A DNA stretch of 64,000 nucleotides from Candidatus Pantoea persica (GTDB lineage: Bacteria > Pseudomonadota > Gammaproteobacteria > Enterobacterales > Enterobacteriaceae). The notes under the pieces are model-generated. The model was given only the letters and a program-made list of their open reading frames with translations, had not been told where the DNA came from and made no database searches. Positions within the stretch are counted from its first letter, which is position 1. The number at the start of each line of letters is the position of its first letter. Where the stretch lies: positions 62,001-126,000 of the forward strand of contig NZ_SMDS01000010.1 in the NCBI RefSeq assembly GCF_013753875.1. Direction: 5' to 3'. The position numbers and the translations under genes were made by a program. Shown here piece by piece: positions 45,621 to 56,395 of this stretch.

Positions 45621-45917
45621 ACATTTTTCAGGTGCGACAGTAGCGTAAGGCGCTACGCGAATGGTTGGGTTCACTCGCAAAGGCGCGTTATGCATCCCTG
45701 CTCGCTTGTCCCGCGAGGATAGGCACCTCATTCCTGAGGTGCGCGAGTAAACAGGCCAGCGCACCGCATTATTGTTCAAAAAACACTCCCGGCGTTTTTG
45801 TCCCTGTCTCGAGACGCTTTGCTCCTCGAGCTCTGCCAGCCGCGTAGTAAGCCTGTGCGCTGCCTGCAAGAATCTGTTTCAGGCGCCTTATTCCCCCTGT
45901 AACACTACAGCGGGTTA
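45621..45917. other. Intergenic region after fumA
   Basis: About 300 bases. A small hairpin GTAGCG-TAAGG-CGCTAC lies just after fumA and an imperfect CTCGAGACG/CTCCTCGAG pair near 45810. No recognisable coding sequence in any frame. Confidence 0.5.
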
Positions 45918-46081
45918 TCAGGAACGCGGCGCGTCCGCCGCGTAGCCTGCCGCCTGGCGATAGGCGTCGCGATCGCGCAGGGAGAGCGCCTTGCGGTCCG
46001 GCAGATTAACGGCAATGATGCTGTACTCAGCCCGTCCAGTACGTCGTCATGTTCAGTCAGCGCATTATAGATTTCGCTCAT
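45918..46081 (-). pseudogene. Unidentified small protein, one frameshift
   Basis: ATG 46081 (MSEIYNALTEHDDVLDGL) reads about 20 codons, then a one-base shift near 46020 leads to SIIAVNLPDRKALSLRDRDA and YRQAAGYAADAPRS before a TGA at 45918. Joined, it is about 54 residues, acidic at the start. CGTTCCTTATT upstream has weak ribosome-site character. No family recognised. Confidence 0.4.
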
Positions 46082-46176
46082 CAACGTTCCTTATTTAGTT
46101 CGGCCTCAAGCCCGTCAGGCGTTATTGACCTGACCATGCCACGGAAATTTTACGCGCTTATGACAGCGCGCAATGT

Positions 46177-47697
46177 TTAGAAGAAACCGAGCGGCTGCAC
46201 GCTGTAGCTCACCAGCAGGTTTTTGGTCTGCTGATAGTGATCGAGCATCATCTTGTGGGTCTCGCGCCCGATGCCCGACTTTTTATAGCCGCCGAACGCG
46301 GCGTGCGCCGGATAGAGGTGATAGCAGTTGGTCCAGACGCGCCCGGCCTTGATGGCGCGTCCGACGCGCCAGGCGCGATTGATGTCGCGCGTCCAGACGC
46401 CGGCGCCCAGCCCGTAGATCGAGTCGTTGGCGATGGCGATCGCCTCCGCCTCATCCTTGAAGGTGGTTATGCCAATCACCGGCCCGAAAATCTCCTCCTG
46501 GAAGACGCGCATGCTGTTGTTGCCCTTCAGCAGCGTTGGCTGAATGTAGTAGCCGCTGGCCAGCTCGCCCTCCAGCTTCTCAACCCTGCCGCCGATCAGC
46601 ACCTCGGCGCCCTCCTGCTGGGCAATCTCCAGATAGGAGAGGATCTTGTCAAACTGCTGCTGCGACGCCTGTGCTCCCACCATCGTCTCGCTGTCCATCG
46701 GATCGCCGCGCTTGATAGTTTTGATGCGCTTCATCACCGCCGCCATAAAGGGTTCGTAGATCGACTCCTGCACCAGCGCGCGCGACGGGCAGGTACAGAC
46801 TTCTCCCTGATTGAGGAAGCCGAGTACTACCCCTTCGGCGGCCTTCTCGATAAAGCTCTCCTCCGCCTGCATGATGTCCTCGAAGAAGATATTGGGCGAT
46901 TTCCCGCCCAGCTCCACGGTGGAGGGGATCAGGCTTTTCGCCGCCAGCTCGAGAATATGCCCGCCGGTCGCCGTGGAGCCGGTAAAGGCGACCTTGGCGA
47001 TGCCGGGATGGGAAGCCAGTGCTTCGCCTGCCTCTTTGCCGTAGCCGTGCACCACGTTCACCACCCCCGGCGGCAGCAGATCTTTGATCAGCTCGACGAA
47101 CAGCGTAATGCTGAGCGGCGTCTGTTCCGCGGGCTTCAGCACCACGGAGTTGCCCGCGCCCAGCGCCGGCGCCAGCTTCCAAGCCGCCATCAGCAGCGGA
47201 AAGTTCCAAGGGATAATCTGCGCCACGACGCCCAGTGGCTCATGGAAATGGTAGGCGGCGGTAAACTCGTCGATATCCGCCGCGCTGCCCTCCTGAGCGC
47301 GCACGCAGCCGGCGAAATAGCGGAAGTGATCCACCGCCAGCGGCAGATCGGCTGCGAGGGTTTCCCGCACCGGCTTGCCGTTATCCCAGGTTTCGTTCAC
47401 CGCCATATATTCCAGGTTCTGCTCCAGACGATCGGCGATCTTCAGCAGCACCAACGAACGCAGCTGCGGCGAGGTTTTCCCCCAGGCGTCAGCGGCCGCC
47501 TGCGCGGCGGCGACGGCGTTGTCCACGTCCGCCCGGTCGGAGCGTGGGAACTGGCCCACAACTGAACCGTTGACCGGCGAGGTGTTGGTGAAATAGTTGC
47601 CGTTCACCGGCGTGACAAATTCACCGTTGATAAAGTTGCCGTAGGTTGATTGCAGCTGAACAAGAGAACCCTGTTCTCCGGGAGAGGCATAGCGCAT
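46177..47697 (-). CDS. aldB: NAD-dependent aldehyde dehydrogenase (AldB/ExaC-like)
   Basis: 506 residues. Cofactor fold ([32 protein letters not shown], by position), [14 protein letters not shown] loop, catalytic Glu in [11 protein letters not shown], and nucleophile Cys in [14 protein letters not shown], typical of the AldB acetaldehyde dehydrogenase group. Start ATG 47697 with AAGGAG nine bases upstream; the frame is open further but with atypical codons. Intact among mostly decayed neighbours. Oxidises acetaldehyde or similar aldehydes in the cytoplasm; exact substrate inferred. Confidence 0.92.
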   Translation of the reverse strand: MRYASPGEQGSLVQLQSTYGNFINGEFVTPVNGNYFTNTSPVNGSVVGQFPRSDRADVDNAVAAAQAAADAWGKTSPQLRSLVLLKIADRLEQNLEYMAVNETWDNGKPVRETLAADLPLAVDHFRYFAGCVRAQEGSAADIDEFTAAYHFHEPLGVVAQIIPWNFPLLMAAWKLAPALGAGNSVVLKPAEQTPLSITLFVELIKDLLPPGVVNVVHGYGKEAGEALASHPGIAKVAFTGSTATGGHILELAAKSLIPSTVELGGKSPNIFFEDIMQAEESFIEKAAEGVVLGFLNQGEVCTCPSRALVQESIYEPFMAAVMKRIKTIKRGDPMDSETMVGAQASQQQFDKILSYLEIAQQEGAEVLIGGRVEKLEGELASGYYIQPTLLKGNNSMRVFQEEIFGPVIGITTFKDEAEAIAIANDSIYGLGAGVWTRDINRAWRVGRAIKAGRVWTNCYHLYPAHAAFGGYKKSGIGRETHKMMLDHYQQTKNLLVSYSVQPLGFF

Positions 47698-47914
47698 GGT
47701 GAATCTCCTTGTAGGATTCGGAATGAAACAACAATGAAACTTGTCATTAACAATGATCGAACAACCGTAGCCTGTCAGATATCGCCGTCGGAAACTGTGA
47801 CCGCCGCACAGGAAAAGCGCGCCCGCGCCCGGAAAATTCCGAGAATCGGCCGCACGGGCAAAGAAAAGCGAAACCCGATGGACGCAAGCGGTCAAAGGAG
47901 ATTAACAACACGAG

Positions 47915-48309
47915 AGTGACATGGCACCGACAGCGCCTGTGGCGAATAGCGCAGGCTCTGACAGTGGTCTTTCGCCGATGCCGCCAGCACCTGCGCCTGC
48001 GGCGCGATCACCGACTGGCGATGGGAAAGCCAGGCGCTGAACCGGGGCCCGCACCCAAGCCGCGCAGCGCTCGCTCCAGTCGGCGTGATCGGTCACCATC
48101 GCCCAGGAGCCGCTGATTATGGCGCCACTGATCTGATCGAACTGTGGCAGCGACTCGCCCAGATGAGGGCAAACGATAAGATACTCTTCCGGCTGCAGGC
48201 CAAGCACCTCGATAAACCAGCGCGGCTGTTCGCCAATACGCGCCACCACGTCGGCGAGCGGAACCTCTAACTGAATCAGCGCAAGGGGCAAAAAGGCGGG
48301 GGAAGCCAT
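47915..48309 (-). pseudogene. Class I glutamine amidotransferase, deleted
   Basis: N-terminal part PLALIQLEVPLADVVARIGEQP to GAIISGSWAMVTDHADWSERCAAWVRA matches GMP-synthase-like amidotransferases. About 90 codons with the catalytic cysteine are missing, followed in another frame by WLSHRQSVIAPQAQVLAASAKD and a truncated C-terminus (QSLRYSPQAL). Non-functional. ATG 48309. Confidence 0.75.
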
Positions 48310-48490
48310 ACCGAATCCTGTCCTTAGTCGATGAACGTCTCGGTTAGTCAGTCTGACAGCAAAGCGGCAGCTTGTCTTATGCTTTTCCCGCGCGGGTTAT
48401 AACAGAAAAATATTACCGCCTGTCTGTCAGCCCTTCCCCGCTTCATGCCATTATTAGGCGTGGCGAACAATAACAGCGAAGGACGGGATC

Positions 48491-49375
48491 GTGGCGTTGC
48501 GGCATTTTTTTCTAGTGTTAATGGTGGTGTCCATCTGGGCGTTTAACAATGTGGCGATCAAATGGGGCCTGCTTGAGCTGCCGCCGCTGTTTCTCACCTT
48601 TATGCGCTTTGTGGTGGTGGCGATCGTGCTGATCCCCTTCTGCCGCATCACGCGACAGCAGCTGCCCTGGCTGGTGGCGCTCGCCTTTACCTTCGGCTTT
48701 ATGCACTTTTCGCTGCTGTTCGTCGGCATGCGCTACACCGACGCCGGCACCGGCGCGATTGTGGTGCAGCTGGGCACGCCAATCGCCATGCTGCTGGCGA
48801 TGGCGGTGCTGAAAGAGCGGCTAAAGCCGGTTCAGTTGGTAGGTATCGCTATCTCTCTCAGCGGAGTGGCGGTGCTCTCCGGTAGCCCGACCATTCCGGC
48901 GTGGTGGGTTCTCTGCATTCTGCTCTGCAGCGCTACCGGCTGGGCGGTCAGCAACCTTATCGTGAAAAAGTCGCCGCCGATTAAGCCGCTCACCATGACC
49001 GGCTGGCTCGCCTTTCTGGCGGTGCCGATCGTTGGCCTCTCCAGCTATATCATGGAGTCGAGCCAGCTCTACGCGCTGAGCCACGCAGGCTGGCGCGGCT
49101 GGTTCGGCATTCTTTACAGCGCGCTCGCCTCGTCAATCGTCGCCGATACCATCTGGTATTCGCTGCTGAAGAAGTACAACGTCAATCTGATCATGCCCTA
49201 CTCGCTGCTGACGCCGGTGCTGTCGGTGCTGATGGGCATTGTGGTGCTGGGCGACAGCCTGAACAGCTTTAAGATTATCGGCGCTTCGCTGGTAGTGTGC
49301 GGCACGGCGGTCGCCGTACTTAACCTGCGCAATCTGCGCATGCACGCGCGCTTCCCGCGACTGCGGCGCCGTTAA
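48491..49375 (+). CDS. EamA/DMT family transporter
   Basis: 294 residues, ten predicted membrane helices, two EamA repeats (1-135 and 145-280). Starts SIWAFNNVAIKWGLLELPPLF, typical of E. coli EamA (cysteine/acetylserine exporter) relatives. GTG start at 48491 seven bases after AAGGA. No lesion. Substrate not determinable; amino-acid metabolite export is the likely class. Confidence 0.88.
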   Translation: MALRHFFLVLMVVSIWAFNNVAIKWGLLELPPLFLTFMRFVVVAIVLIPFCRITRQQLPWLVALAFTFGFMHFSLLFVGMRYTDAGTGAIVVQLGTPIAMLLAMAVLKERLKPVQLVGIAISLSGVAVLSGSPTIPAWWVLCILLCSATGWAVSNLIVKKSPPIKPLTMTGWLAFLAVPIVGLSSYIMESSQLYALSHAGWRGWFGILYSALASSIVADTIWYSLLKKYNVNLIMPYSLLTPVLSVLMGIVVLGDSLNSFKIIGASLVVCGTAVAVLNLRNLRMHARFPRLRRR

Positions 49376-49419
49376 AAAGCGGGGCTATGCTCTGGACCGC
49401 CCTTTTCTGGAGAAGCACC

Positions 49420-50698
49420 ATGGACTATCAGCCCGTCGCATCGCTGTAGCAGCAGCTGTGGCAGGGATTGCGTGGCGCAGGCGAGACACGGTCGCCGCCC
49501 CTACCTTTCTCGATACCGCCACGTTCTCACCCGCCTTTGCCGTCAGCGAGCTGGCGGCCGCCAGCATCGGGCTGGCGACCCAGGCCACCGCCACATTAAT
49601 CGATAATCCCCAGCCGGTCAGCGTCAACGTGCGCCTCGCCTCGCGCGGGTTCCAGTCCAGCTTTGCTCCCCGCAATAGCTCTACGCCCGCGCTCTGGGAC
49701 CCCTTTGCCGGCGACTACCGCAGCGCCGACGGCTGGATCCCGCCTGCACACCAATGCGCCGCACCACCGCGCCGCGATGGCGCGCGTGCTGGGGTAGCCT
49801 CCAACCACGATGCGCTGGCGCAGCAGGTAGCGCGCTGGCAGGGAGAAACGCTGGAGCAGGCCATCGTCAAGGCGGGCAGCATCCGCAGGGGCCAGGCGAC
49901 GGCCGGGGAACCGCTGATTGCCTAGCAGCGCGGCACGCCGGCTGCTGGCCACGGCGCGCCCGCTGCTCGGCGTGCGCGTGCTGGATCTGACTCGCGTGAT
50001 TGCCGGCCCGGTGGCGACCCGCTTTCTCGCCAGCCTCGGGGCGCAGATATTGCGCCTCGATCCCCCCCCGGCTGGCGCGAGCCTGGGCTGGACGAGGAGA
50101 TCGCCTGCGGCAATCGCCGCGCCGTGGTCGATCTCAAAAGCGCCGCGGGGCGCGAAACGCTGCGCGGCCTGCTGCAACAAGGCGGATGTACTGGTGCACG
50201 GCTACCGCGCCGACGCGCTGGAGCGGCTCGGCTTCGACGCCGAGGCGCGCGCACCTGGCGCCGGGGCTGGTGGACGTCAGCCTTAACGCTTGGGGCTGGC
50301 AGGGACCGTGGCGCAACCGACGTGGCTTTGACAGAGTCTGGTGCAGATAGCGTGCGGCATCGCCCAGCGCGGCATGGACTGGGCGCAGCGGGACATCCCG
50401 ACGCCGCTGCCGGTCCATGGCGCTGGATCACGCCACCGGCTACCTGATGGCGGCGGCGCTGGAGGGGCTGCGCCAGTGCCATATCAGCGGCTACGGCGTT
50501 CAGGCGCGCACCGCCCTGCTGCTGCAGCAGCATCCCAGCGCGGCGGAAAGCGCGGCCGCGGGCATTACCGCACACCGCCACGACGCCTTGCCACCGGTGG
50601 AAATTACTCCCTGGGGCGTGGGCGAACGCCTGCCCGGCACGCCGCAGCTCTGCGCCACCGCCGGTTGCGAGCTGGGCACCCATCCGGCGCGCTGGTAG
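49420..50698 (+). pseudogene. CaiB/BaiF-family CoA transferase, degraded
   Basis: Class III CoA transferase. ATG 49420 (MDYQPVASL) then TAG at 49447-49449; fragments TFSPAFAVSELAAASIGLATQ, WDPFAGDYRSADGW, LLGVRVLDLTRVIAGPVATRFLASLG (by position about 49955-50040), CGNRRAVVDLKSAAGRETLR, DVLVHGYRADALERLGF and DHATGYLMAAALEGLRQ lie in changing frames, with at least six frameshifts. Ends at TAG 50696-50698. Confidence 0.82.
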
Positions 50699-50838
50699 TC
50701 GACGCAAGAGATCGGAAAAAAGCGCTATGCGGTCTGCGCACTGCGCAGGTCAGGGAAGACGTTAAGAGTTGGCAGGCGGCGCGAAACGGTTTCGGCAGAG
50801 AAAGCGAACCGGCCGCTGCCCGGCTCGCGCAGGTGGGA

Positions 50839-51355
50839 TCAGGCCTTGTCCGCGTCGCGTTCGTCGGCGGCTTCGTTCAGCTCGTACCACATCGCCTGAA
50901 TCGCTTCGCGGCTCAGCGCCGCCAGCGTGCGGTAGAAGGCGGTGGTGGCGTGCCCCTCTACCTTGCCGAGAAACACGCCGCGCTCTCATCCTCTGCCGAC
51001 TGATCTTCCAGCCATGACGCCGCCAGCATCAGCACGCCGAAATGGTCAGCTGGTGACCCGCTGAGCGGCATGCCGCGCGAGGCGAGAAAGGCGCGCACCT
51101 AAGCTTCCTGCTTGCCTTCCGGCCAGTGCAACGCAAAAGGCTATACCTCGAGTCGGGACCGACAAACAGCGCGTTGTAATCCGCCGCCAGCGCCTGCGGA
51201 TCGCTGTTCCGCAGCAGCGCATCCTGCTCCAGCGGCCACTGCGCACTGAGTTTGCCCTCGTGCAGCTGCGTGAAGAGCGGCACTAGCAGCGGATCCTGCG
51301 GCTGACGGTTAAATAGGGAGCCGATCACGCGGCAAAGGATAGAAAACTCATTCAT
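50839..51355 (-). pseudogene. ycdY: YcdY, TorD-family chaperone, degraded
   Basis: Redox-enzyme maturation type chaperone that in E. coli works with YcdX. ATG 51355 gives MNEFSILCRVIGSLFNRQPQDPLLVPLF; frameshift near 51150, TAG at 51100-51102 (before VRAFLASRGMPLSG), a deletion of about 17 residues and another frameshift near 50970 precede the end FYRTLAALSREAIQAMWYELNE. Downstream of ycdX as in E. coli. Confidence 0.85.
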
Positions 51356-51379
51356 GCATAATAACCCAGAGCAAAAGGG

Positions 51380-52428
51380 TCAGAAATCCGCCAGTTCGGC
51401 AATTTGTTTGCCGGTGTGCTGTTCAAGAAAATCGAGCAGGCGGCACGGCGTGACATTTAACACGCGATCGTCGGGAAAATCCACTTCGCGCGTGATGCGC
51501 AGGCAGTGCGCGAAATCGCCGAGGGTAAAGACTGTATGGGAATCGGAGCCGAACGCCAGCTTGCCACCCGCGTCACGGACCGCTTCGGCCACCGCGCGGC
51601 AGTTCGGCTCGCTGCCGGGACGCGAGGTGGTAAAAGAGGAGTTATTGATCTCCAGCGCCACGTTGTAGTGGGCTGCTGCTTGGCGACGGCGCGGATATCC
51701 ACCGGGAACTTTGGGTTGCCCGGATGGCTGATAATATGCGCCAGCCCGTTGGCCATGGTCGCGATCATCGCGTCGGTGTGGTGCGACTTGTCGCCCGGCG
51801 CGTAAACCGGCTCGTGAAAGCCGGCAATAATCAGATCCAGCGAGCCGAGCATCGGGCCGGAGCAGTCGATCTCCCCCTGCTGGTTTTTGATATTGGCCTC
51901 AATGCCGCGCAGAAAGTCGTCAAGGGCGTCGCGTCTGGCGAAGCTGGCGACGCCATCGATCTGCTTAGGGGTACGGCTCCAGACGCGCAGCGGAAAGCCC
52001 CAGGGCTTCAGCGCCGCAACTACGCTCTGTCCCAGCACGCCGACCGTGAAGTCGTCGCGCGGTGTCAGCGTCATCGGCTGCCAGTGCGCCTGCTGCTGCT
52101 GTCGGCGGTAGTCGTCGAAGCGGCGAAACCAGCCGAGCACGCAGCAGAGCTCCATACTCCTGAATCTGGCGCGCCATGCCGGTGTCCTCCAGTCGTATCA
52201 GCGGCACCGATGCCGCCAGCATCTCAGGATCACGCGCCAGCCGACCCAGAATATCGTCAACTCCCGCGTCTATGGCGAACACGCTGCGCAACCCTGGCCG
52301 CTGCACCAGCAGCTCGCGCGGCGACTGGCACACAACGGCGTAATCGGCGTGGGCGTCATCGCCCGGCTGCCAGCGCCGCCCAAGGCCCTCCAGCCAGACT
52401 GCGCCGGGTGATACCAGATAATTTCCAT
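51380..52428 (-). pseudogene. ghrA-ycdX deletion fusion
   Basis: The 5' part is glyoxylate/hydroxypyruvate reductase GhrA (MEIIWYHPAQSGW from ATG 52428, then frame changes to [59 protein letters not shown]). Near 51925 it passes in phase into the middle of the PHP-type phosphatase Ycd[50 protein letters not shown], then a frameshift near 51665 to [19 protein letters not shown] and [16 protein letters not shown]. The GhrA catalytic half and the YcdX HxH metal site are both missing. Confidence 0.88.
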
Positions 52429-52628
52429 AGCATTCCTCATTTTTTGCCCTCCAGCCTCCGGCAAAAGCGGCGTCAGGGCCAGAAAACCGCCGCGCCGTGA
52501 TGCGTCCCACTGCTACGCTGCGTCACATTTCCGCAACATCGCAGCGCGAAGCGGTCAGATTACGACTAAAGTTGATTGAGTGGTCAATGCGTTACGCGCG
52601 GCCGCCTTTCGGACAAGGAGAAAAACCG

Positions 52629-54314
52629 ATGAAGAAAACTGTCGTAACCGCGCCCGCCGGGCGTCAGGCCGTTGCGCCAATCATGCTGACGCTGCTGCTG
52701 GCGCTGCCTGCGCTTGCCGCGCAGGCGGACGATAACTCACGCATGCTCAGCAGCCAGCCGCAGCCGCCGGATGTGCGCCTCGGCCCGCTGTTCAACGCAG
52801 TACAGCAGGCGCAATTCTATCCCGACCAGAAAACCTTTGCCGACACCGTACCTAAATATGATCCCTCGTCGATTCTGGCTGACTGGCAGATGCAGAAAAA
52901 TCAGCAAGGCTTCGATCTGAAACGCTTTGTCGCCAGCAACTTTACCCTGCCTGCCGCGGGCGAAAAGTATGTGCCGCCCGCCGGACTGAGCCTGCGCGCC
53001 CACATTGACGGCCTGTGGCCGGTGCTGACGCGCACTGCCCACAGCGCCGGGCGCTACGACTCGCTGCTGCCGCTGCCGAAGCCCTATGTGGTGCCGGGCG
53101 GCCGCTTCCGCGAGGTCTACTACTGGGACAGCTATTTCACCATGCTCGGCCTGGCGGAAAGCGGCCACTGGGATCGCGTACAGGATATGGTGGATAACTT
53201 CGCTTGGGAGCTGGGCACCTACGGTCATATTCCCAACGGCAACCGCAGCTACTACCTGAGCCGCTCGCAGCCCCCCTTCTTCAGCCTGATGATCGATCTG
53301 CTGGCGACGCATGAGGGCGACGCGGCCTACCGCAAATACCTGCCGCAGCTGCAGAAAGAGTATGACTACTGGATGGCGGACAGCAGCAGCGTCGCCGACG
53401 GTCAGGCGAGCAAGCGGGTGATCAAGCTGGCGGACGGCACGCTGCTCAACCGCTACTGGGACGTACGCGACGCGCCGCGCACGGAGTCCTGGCTCGATGA
53501 CGTCAACACCGCGAAAAAGGCGCCGCAGCGTGACAAAGGCGAACTCTATCGCGATCTGCGCGCCGGCGCGGCCTCAGGCTGGGACTTCAGCTCGCGCTGG
53601 TTCAGCGACGCGCACAACCTCGCCTCGATCCGCACCACCCAGTTGGCGCCGGTGGATCTCAACAGCCTGATGTTCCACCTCGAGCAGACGCTGTCCAAAG
53701 CCTACCGGCTCGACAATCAGCAGGAGAAGGCGAAGCAGTTTGCCGATCTGGCGGAGAAGCGACAGGCGGCGGTGAACCGCTACCTGTGGGATGAGAAGCA
53801 AGGCTGGTACGCCGACTACGATATCAAAACGCGCCAGGTCAGTCCGAAGCTGACCGCCGCCGCGCTGTTTCCGCTCTATATGCAACTCGCCGGCGACAAG
53901 CAGGCGGACCGCACCGCCTCGGCGGTAGAGAAACAGCTGCTGAAGGCGGGCGGCCTGCTCACCACCACGGTGAACAATGGCCAGCAGTGGGATGCGCCTA
54001 ACGGCTGGGCGCCGCTGCAGTGGGTAGCGGTAGAAGGGCTGGAGCACTATAACAAGCCGCAGCTGGCGCAGCAGGTCGGCATGCGCTTCCTGCAGAACGT
54101 GCAGACCACCTATGACAAAGAGCACAAGCTGGTAGAGAAATATGTTGTCGACGGCCCGAATCTCGGCGGCGGCGGCGGCGGCGAATACCCGCTGCAGGAC
54201 GGCTTCGGCTGGACCAACGGCGTCACGCTGATGCTGCTCGATAAATATTGTCCGAAAGAGAAAACCTGCAACAGCGTCAACAATCTGCCTCAGGCCGCCG
54301 CAGAGGCGAACTAA
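52629..54314 (+). CDS. treA: Periplasmic trehalase
   Basis: 561 residues (E. coli TreA 565), glycosyl hydrolase 37. Splits trehalose in the periplasm. Signal peptide about 1-36 ([15 protein letters not shown]). Signatures [14 protein letters not shown] and [13 protein letters not shown] are intact, as is the catalytic Asp/Glu environment ([39 protein letters not shown] by position). Start ATG 52629 after AAGGAG at 52615-52620. Intact. Confidence 0.96.
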   Translation: MKKTVVTAPAGRQAVAPIMLTLLLALPALAAQADDNSRMLSSQPQPPDVRLGPLFNAVQQAQFYPDQKTFADTVPKYDPSSILADWQMQKNQQGFDLKRFVASNFTLPAAGEKYVPPAGLSLRAHIDGLWPVLTRTAHSAGRYDSLLPLPKPYVVPGGRFREVYYWDSYFTMLGLAESGHWDRVQDMVDNFAWELGTYGHIPNGNRSYYLSRSQPPFFSLMIDLLATHEGDAAYRKYLPQLQKEYDYWMADSSSVADGQASKRVIKLADGTLLNRYWDVRDAPRTESWLDDVNTAKKAPQRDKGELYRDLRAGAASGWDFSSRWFSDAHNLASIRTTQLAPVDLNSLMFHLEQTLSKAYRLDNQQEKAKQFADLAEKRQAAVNRYLWDEKQGWYADYDIKTRQVSPKLTAAALFPLYMQLAGDKQADRTASAVEKQLLKAGGLLTTTVNNGQQWDAPNGWAPLQWVAVEGLEHYNKPQLAQQVGMRFLQNVQTTYDKEHKLVEKYVVDGPNLGGGGGGEYPLQDGFGWTNGVTLMLLDKYCPKEKTCNSVNNLPQAAAEAN

Positions 54315-54484
54315 CCTCCCTCTCCGGGCAAGGGATCCCCTCCCTTGCCCTTTCTTTTCAGAATCCGGCCATTTAACAAAACTTGAAACACTTTTGATAT
54401 ATTGATAATAACTCTTAATCTGATAGTGAGACGCTTTATCACTCTTCGCCATGCGCGCTGCCGTGGCCTGAACAAGGACAGAAC

Positions 54485-55876
54485 ATGACGTTGCCGTTTC
54501 CCCCTCACCGCTGCGCGCTGGCGCTCGGCCTGCCCGCCGCTGGCCTCGCCCGCCGCCGACACGCTGGTGGTCACTGCCGCGCCGCAGGAGAATGCTGAGA
54601 GCAAAACCCAGGGCTACCTTGCTCCTGGCAGCGCGGGCGCGATGAAGGGCGACCGCCCGCTGGTCACCACGCCGCAGTCGATCTCGGTGGCTCACCCGCC
54701 AGCAGATCGACGATCAGGGCGCAATCGATCTCAATCAAGTGCTCGACTATACCTCTAGGGTCTTTACCAACTTCGGCGGCGCCGCGACGCGCTACGACAC
54801 CGTCTCGCTGAGCGGCTTCCACGGCGGCGACGTGGACAAGACCTTCCTTGACGGCCTGCGCCTAATGAGAGATGGCGGCAGGTTCTGAACCGCGACTACT
54901 CCGGCGAGCGCTCCTCGTTCTCCGCCTGGGCGACGGATAACCGCCTGACGGCGGAGTTCGCCAGCGGCGCGCTGGGTCATAGTCTGTCGGCGCAGAGTAC
55001 CACCGGTATAAAAACAGCCTCAGCGACGCGGGCGGCGAGGCCAGCGCACTCAATGCCGCCACCGGCGAGCACGCGCCGCTACTATCAGACCGAAATCTAT
55101 CTGCAGGATGAAATGGCCTAAGATCACTGGCATCTGGATCTCTCCGGCCGCTACGACCGCATCGTCGCCGACAACAGCGGCACGGCGCGCCGCCAGAACG
55201 ATCACCTCAAACGGCGTGTCGCCCTACGTCAGCTACAGCTAGGCGATTACGCCCACCGCGCTCACCGGCCCGGACAGCAATCTGCTTAAGCCCATCACCG
55301 CCGAGCAGTATGAGGCGGGCGTCAAGTATCAGCCGGTCGGCACGCGCGACCTCTATACCCTGGCGCTCTACGACCTGACGCAGAAGGATGTCGCCACCCG
55401 CAACGTGCAGGACGCCACCTATACGCCGACGGGGAAAGTGCACTCGCAGGGCATCGAGCTGGAGGCGCGCAATCAGCTGACGCCACGCCTGAGCACGGTG
55501 GCGAGCTATACGCTGAATCATCTGTGCTATAAAGAGACGGTCGACGGCAATGACGGCCATACGCCCTACGTGACGCCGAACAGCCTGGCGTCGTTCTGGG
55601 GCCACTACCGCTTCGACGCTGGCATCAGCGTCGGCGCGGTAGTGCGCTATATCAGTAACAGTGGGTAGGCAATGAGAATCGCCGCCGGTGACGCCGTTTG
55701 ACGCCTCACTGTGCGCCGATCTCGGCGCCTGGCAGCGCAGTCTGCAGGGGGCGTGGCTGCAGCTTAACGCCACCAACCTGACCGATCGTCACTATATCGC
55801 CGCCTGCTGCGGTACGGGCTACTGCTACTGGGGGGCGGAACTGTCGCTGCCGCTGACAGTGGGATACGATTTCTAG
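54485..55876 (+). pseudogene. TonB-dependent siderophore receptor, degraded
   Basis: FhuA/FoxA-like outer-membrane receptor. Remains: plug domain (SKTQGYLAPGSAGAMKGDRPLVTTPQSIS by position, QQIDDQGAIDLNQVLDYTS, FGGAATRYDTVSLSGFHGGD), scattered barrel pieces (ITAEQYEAGVKYQPVGTRDLYTLALYDLTQ, LSTVASYTLNH) and the C-terminal strand (LNATNLTDRHYIAACCGTGYCYWG, ending VGYDF). At least seven frame changes, TAG and TAA stops and a large loss of barrel sequence. tonB itself is missing from its usual site in this window. Confidence 0.88.
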
Positions 55877-55890
55877 CGGGAAACGTAAAA

Positions 55891-55912
55891 CGGGACGACT
55901 ATGGTCGTCCCG
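55891..55912 (-). terminator. Terminator of ymgE
   Basis: CGGGACGAC-TATG-GTCGTCCCG; on the minus strand it is followed by TTTTACG. Confidence 0.75.
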
Positions 55913-55935
55913 TTGCCATTCTTGCGCGGCGCGCG

Positions 55936-56184
55936 TCAGCTGCAAACTTTACGGTAGATCCACATCACCACTATGGCGCCGATCACCGCGACCACGAAGC
56001 TGCCAAAGTTAAAGCCGTCTACCCTGCCGAAGCCGAACAGGGTACTGATCCAGCCGCCGACTACCGCACCGATGATGCCCAGGATCACCGTTACGATAAA
56101 GCCGCCGCCATCTTTACCCGGCATAATCCACTTAGCGAGAATACCGGCGATTAAACCAAAGATGATCCATGAAATGATACCCAT
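55936..56184 (-). CDS. ymgE: GlsB/YeaQ/YmgE family small membrane protein
   Basis: 82 residues, three membrane helices rich in glycine (IIFGLIAGILAKWIMPGKDGGG, by position 6-27). Transglycosylase-associated family, stress-related, function unclear. ATG 56184 after GGAGTAGT. The name ymgE is by synteny with treA and ycgR; sequence is equally close to YeaQ. Intact. Confidence 0.9.
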   Translation of the reverse strand: MGIISWIIFGLIAGILAKWIMPGKDGGGFIVTVILGIIGAVVGGWISTLFGFGRVDGFNFGSFVVAVIGAIVVMWIYRKVCS

Positions 56185-56395
56185 CGACTACTCCTTCCTT
56201 TTTGCGTTTAAGTTGTGACCGACTGATTAATAAGGAGAATTACAGACGTAAGTATAGACAGGAAATTGCGACCTACAGATTTTGCGCACGTAAAAAAGTG
56301 GCGCAGCCCGCTAAAGTTTCGCCTGCAATCGCCGATAACGGTCAAAGAATATTGGATTTAAGCACTGCAAATTTGCCCTTTTCTGGAGCCGGGAA

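Noticed and set aside
46237-47565. 442-codon plus-strand ORF
   Set aside because: Shadow of the aldehyde dehydrogenase on the other strand; the minus-strand frame has all catalytic motifs.
53574-54695. 373-codon minus-strand ORF
   Set aside because: Antisense of treA; no homology and no ribosome site.
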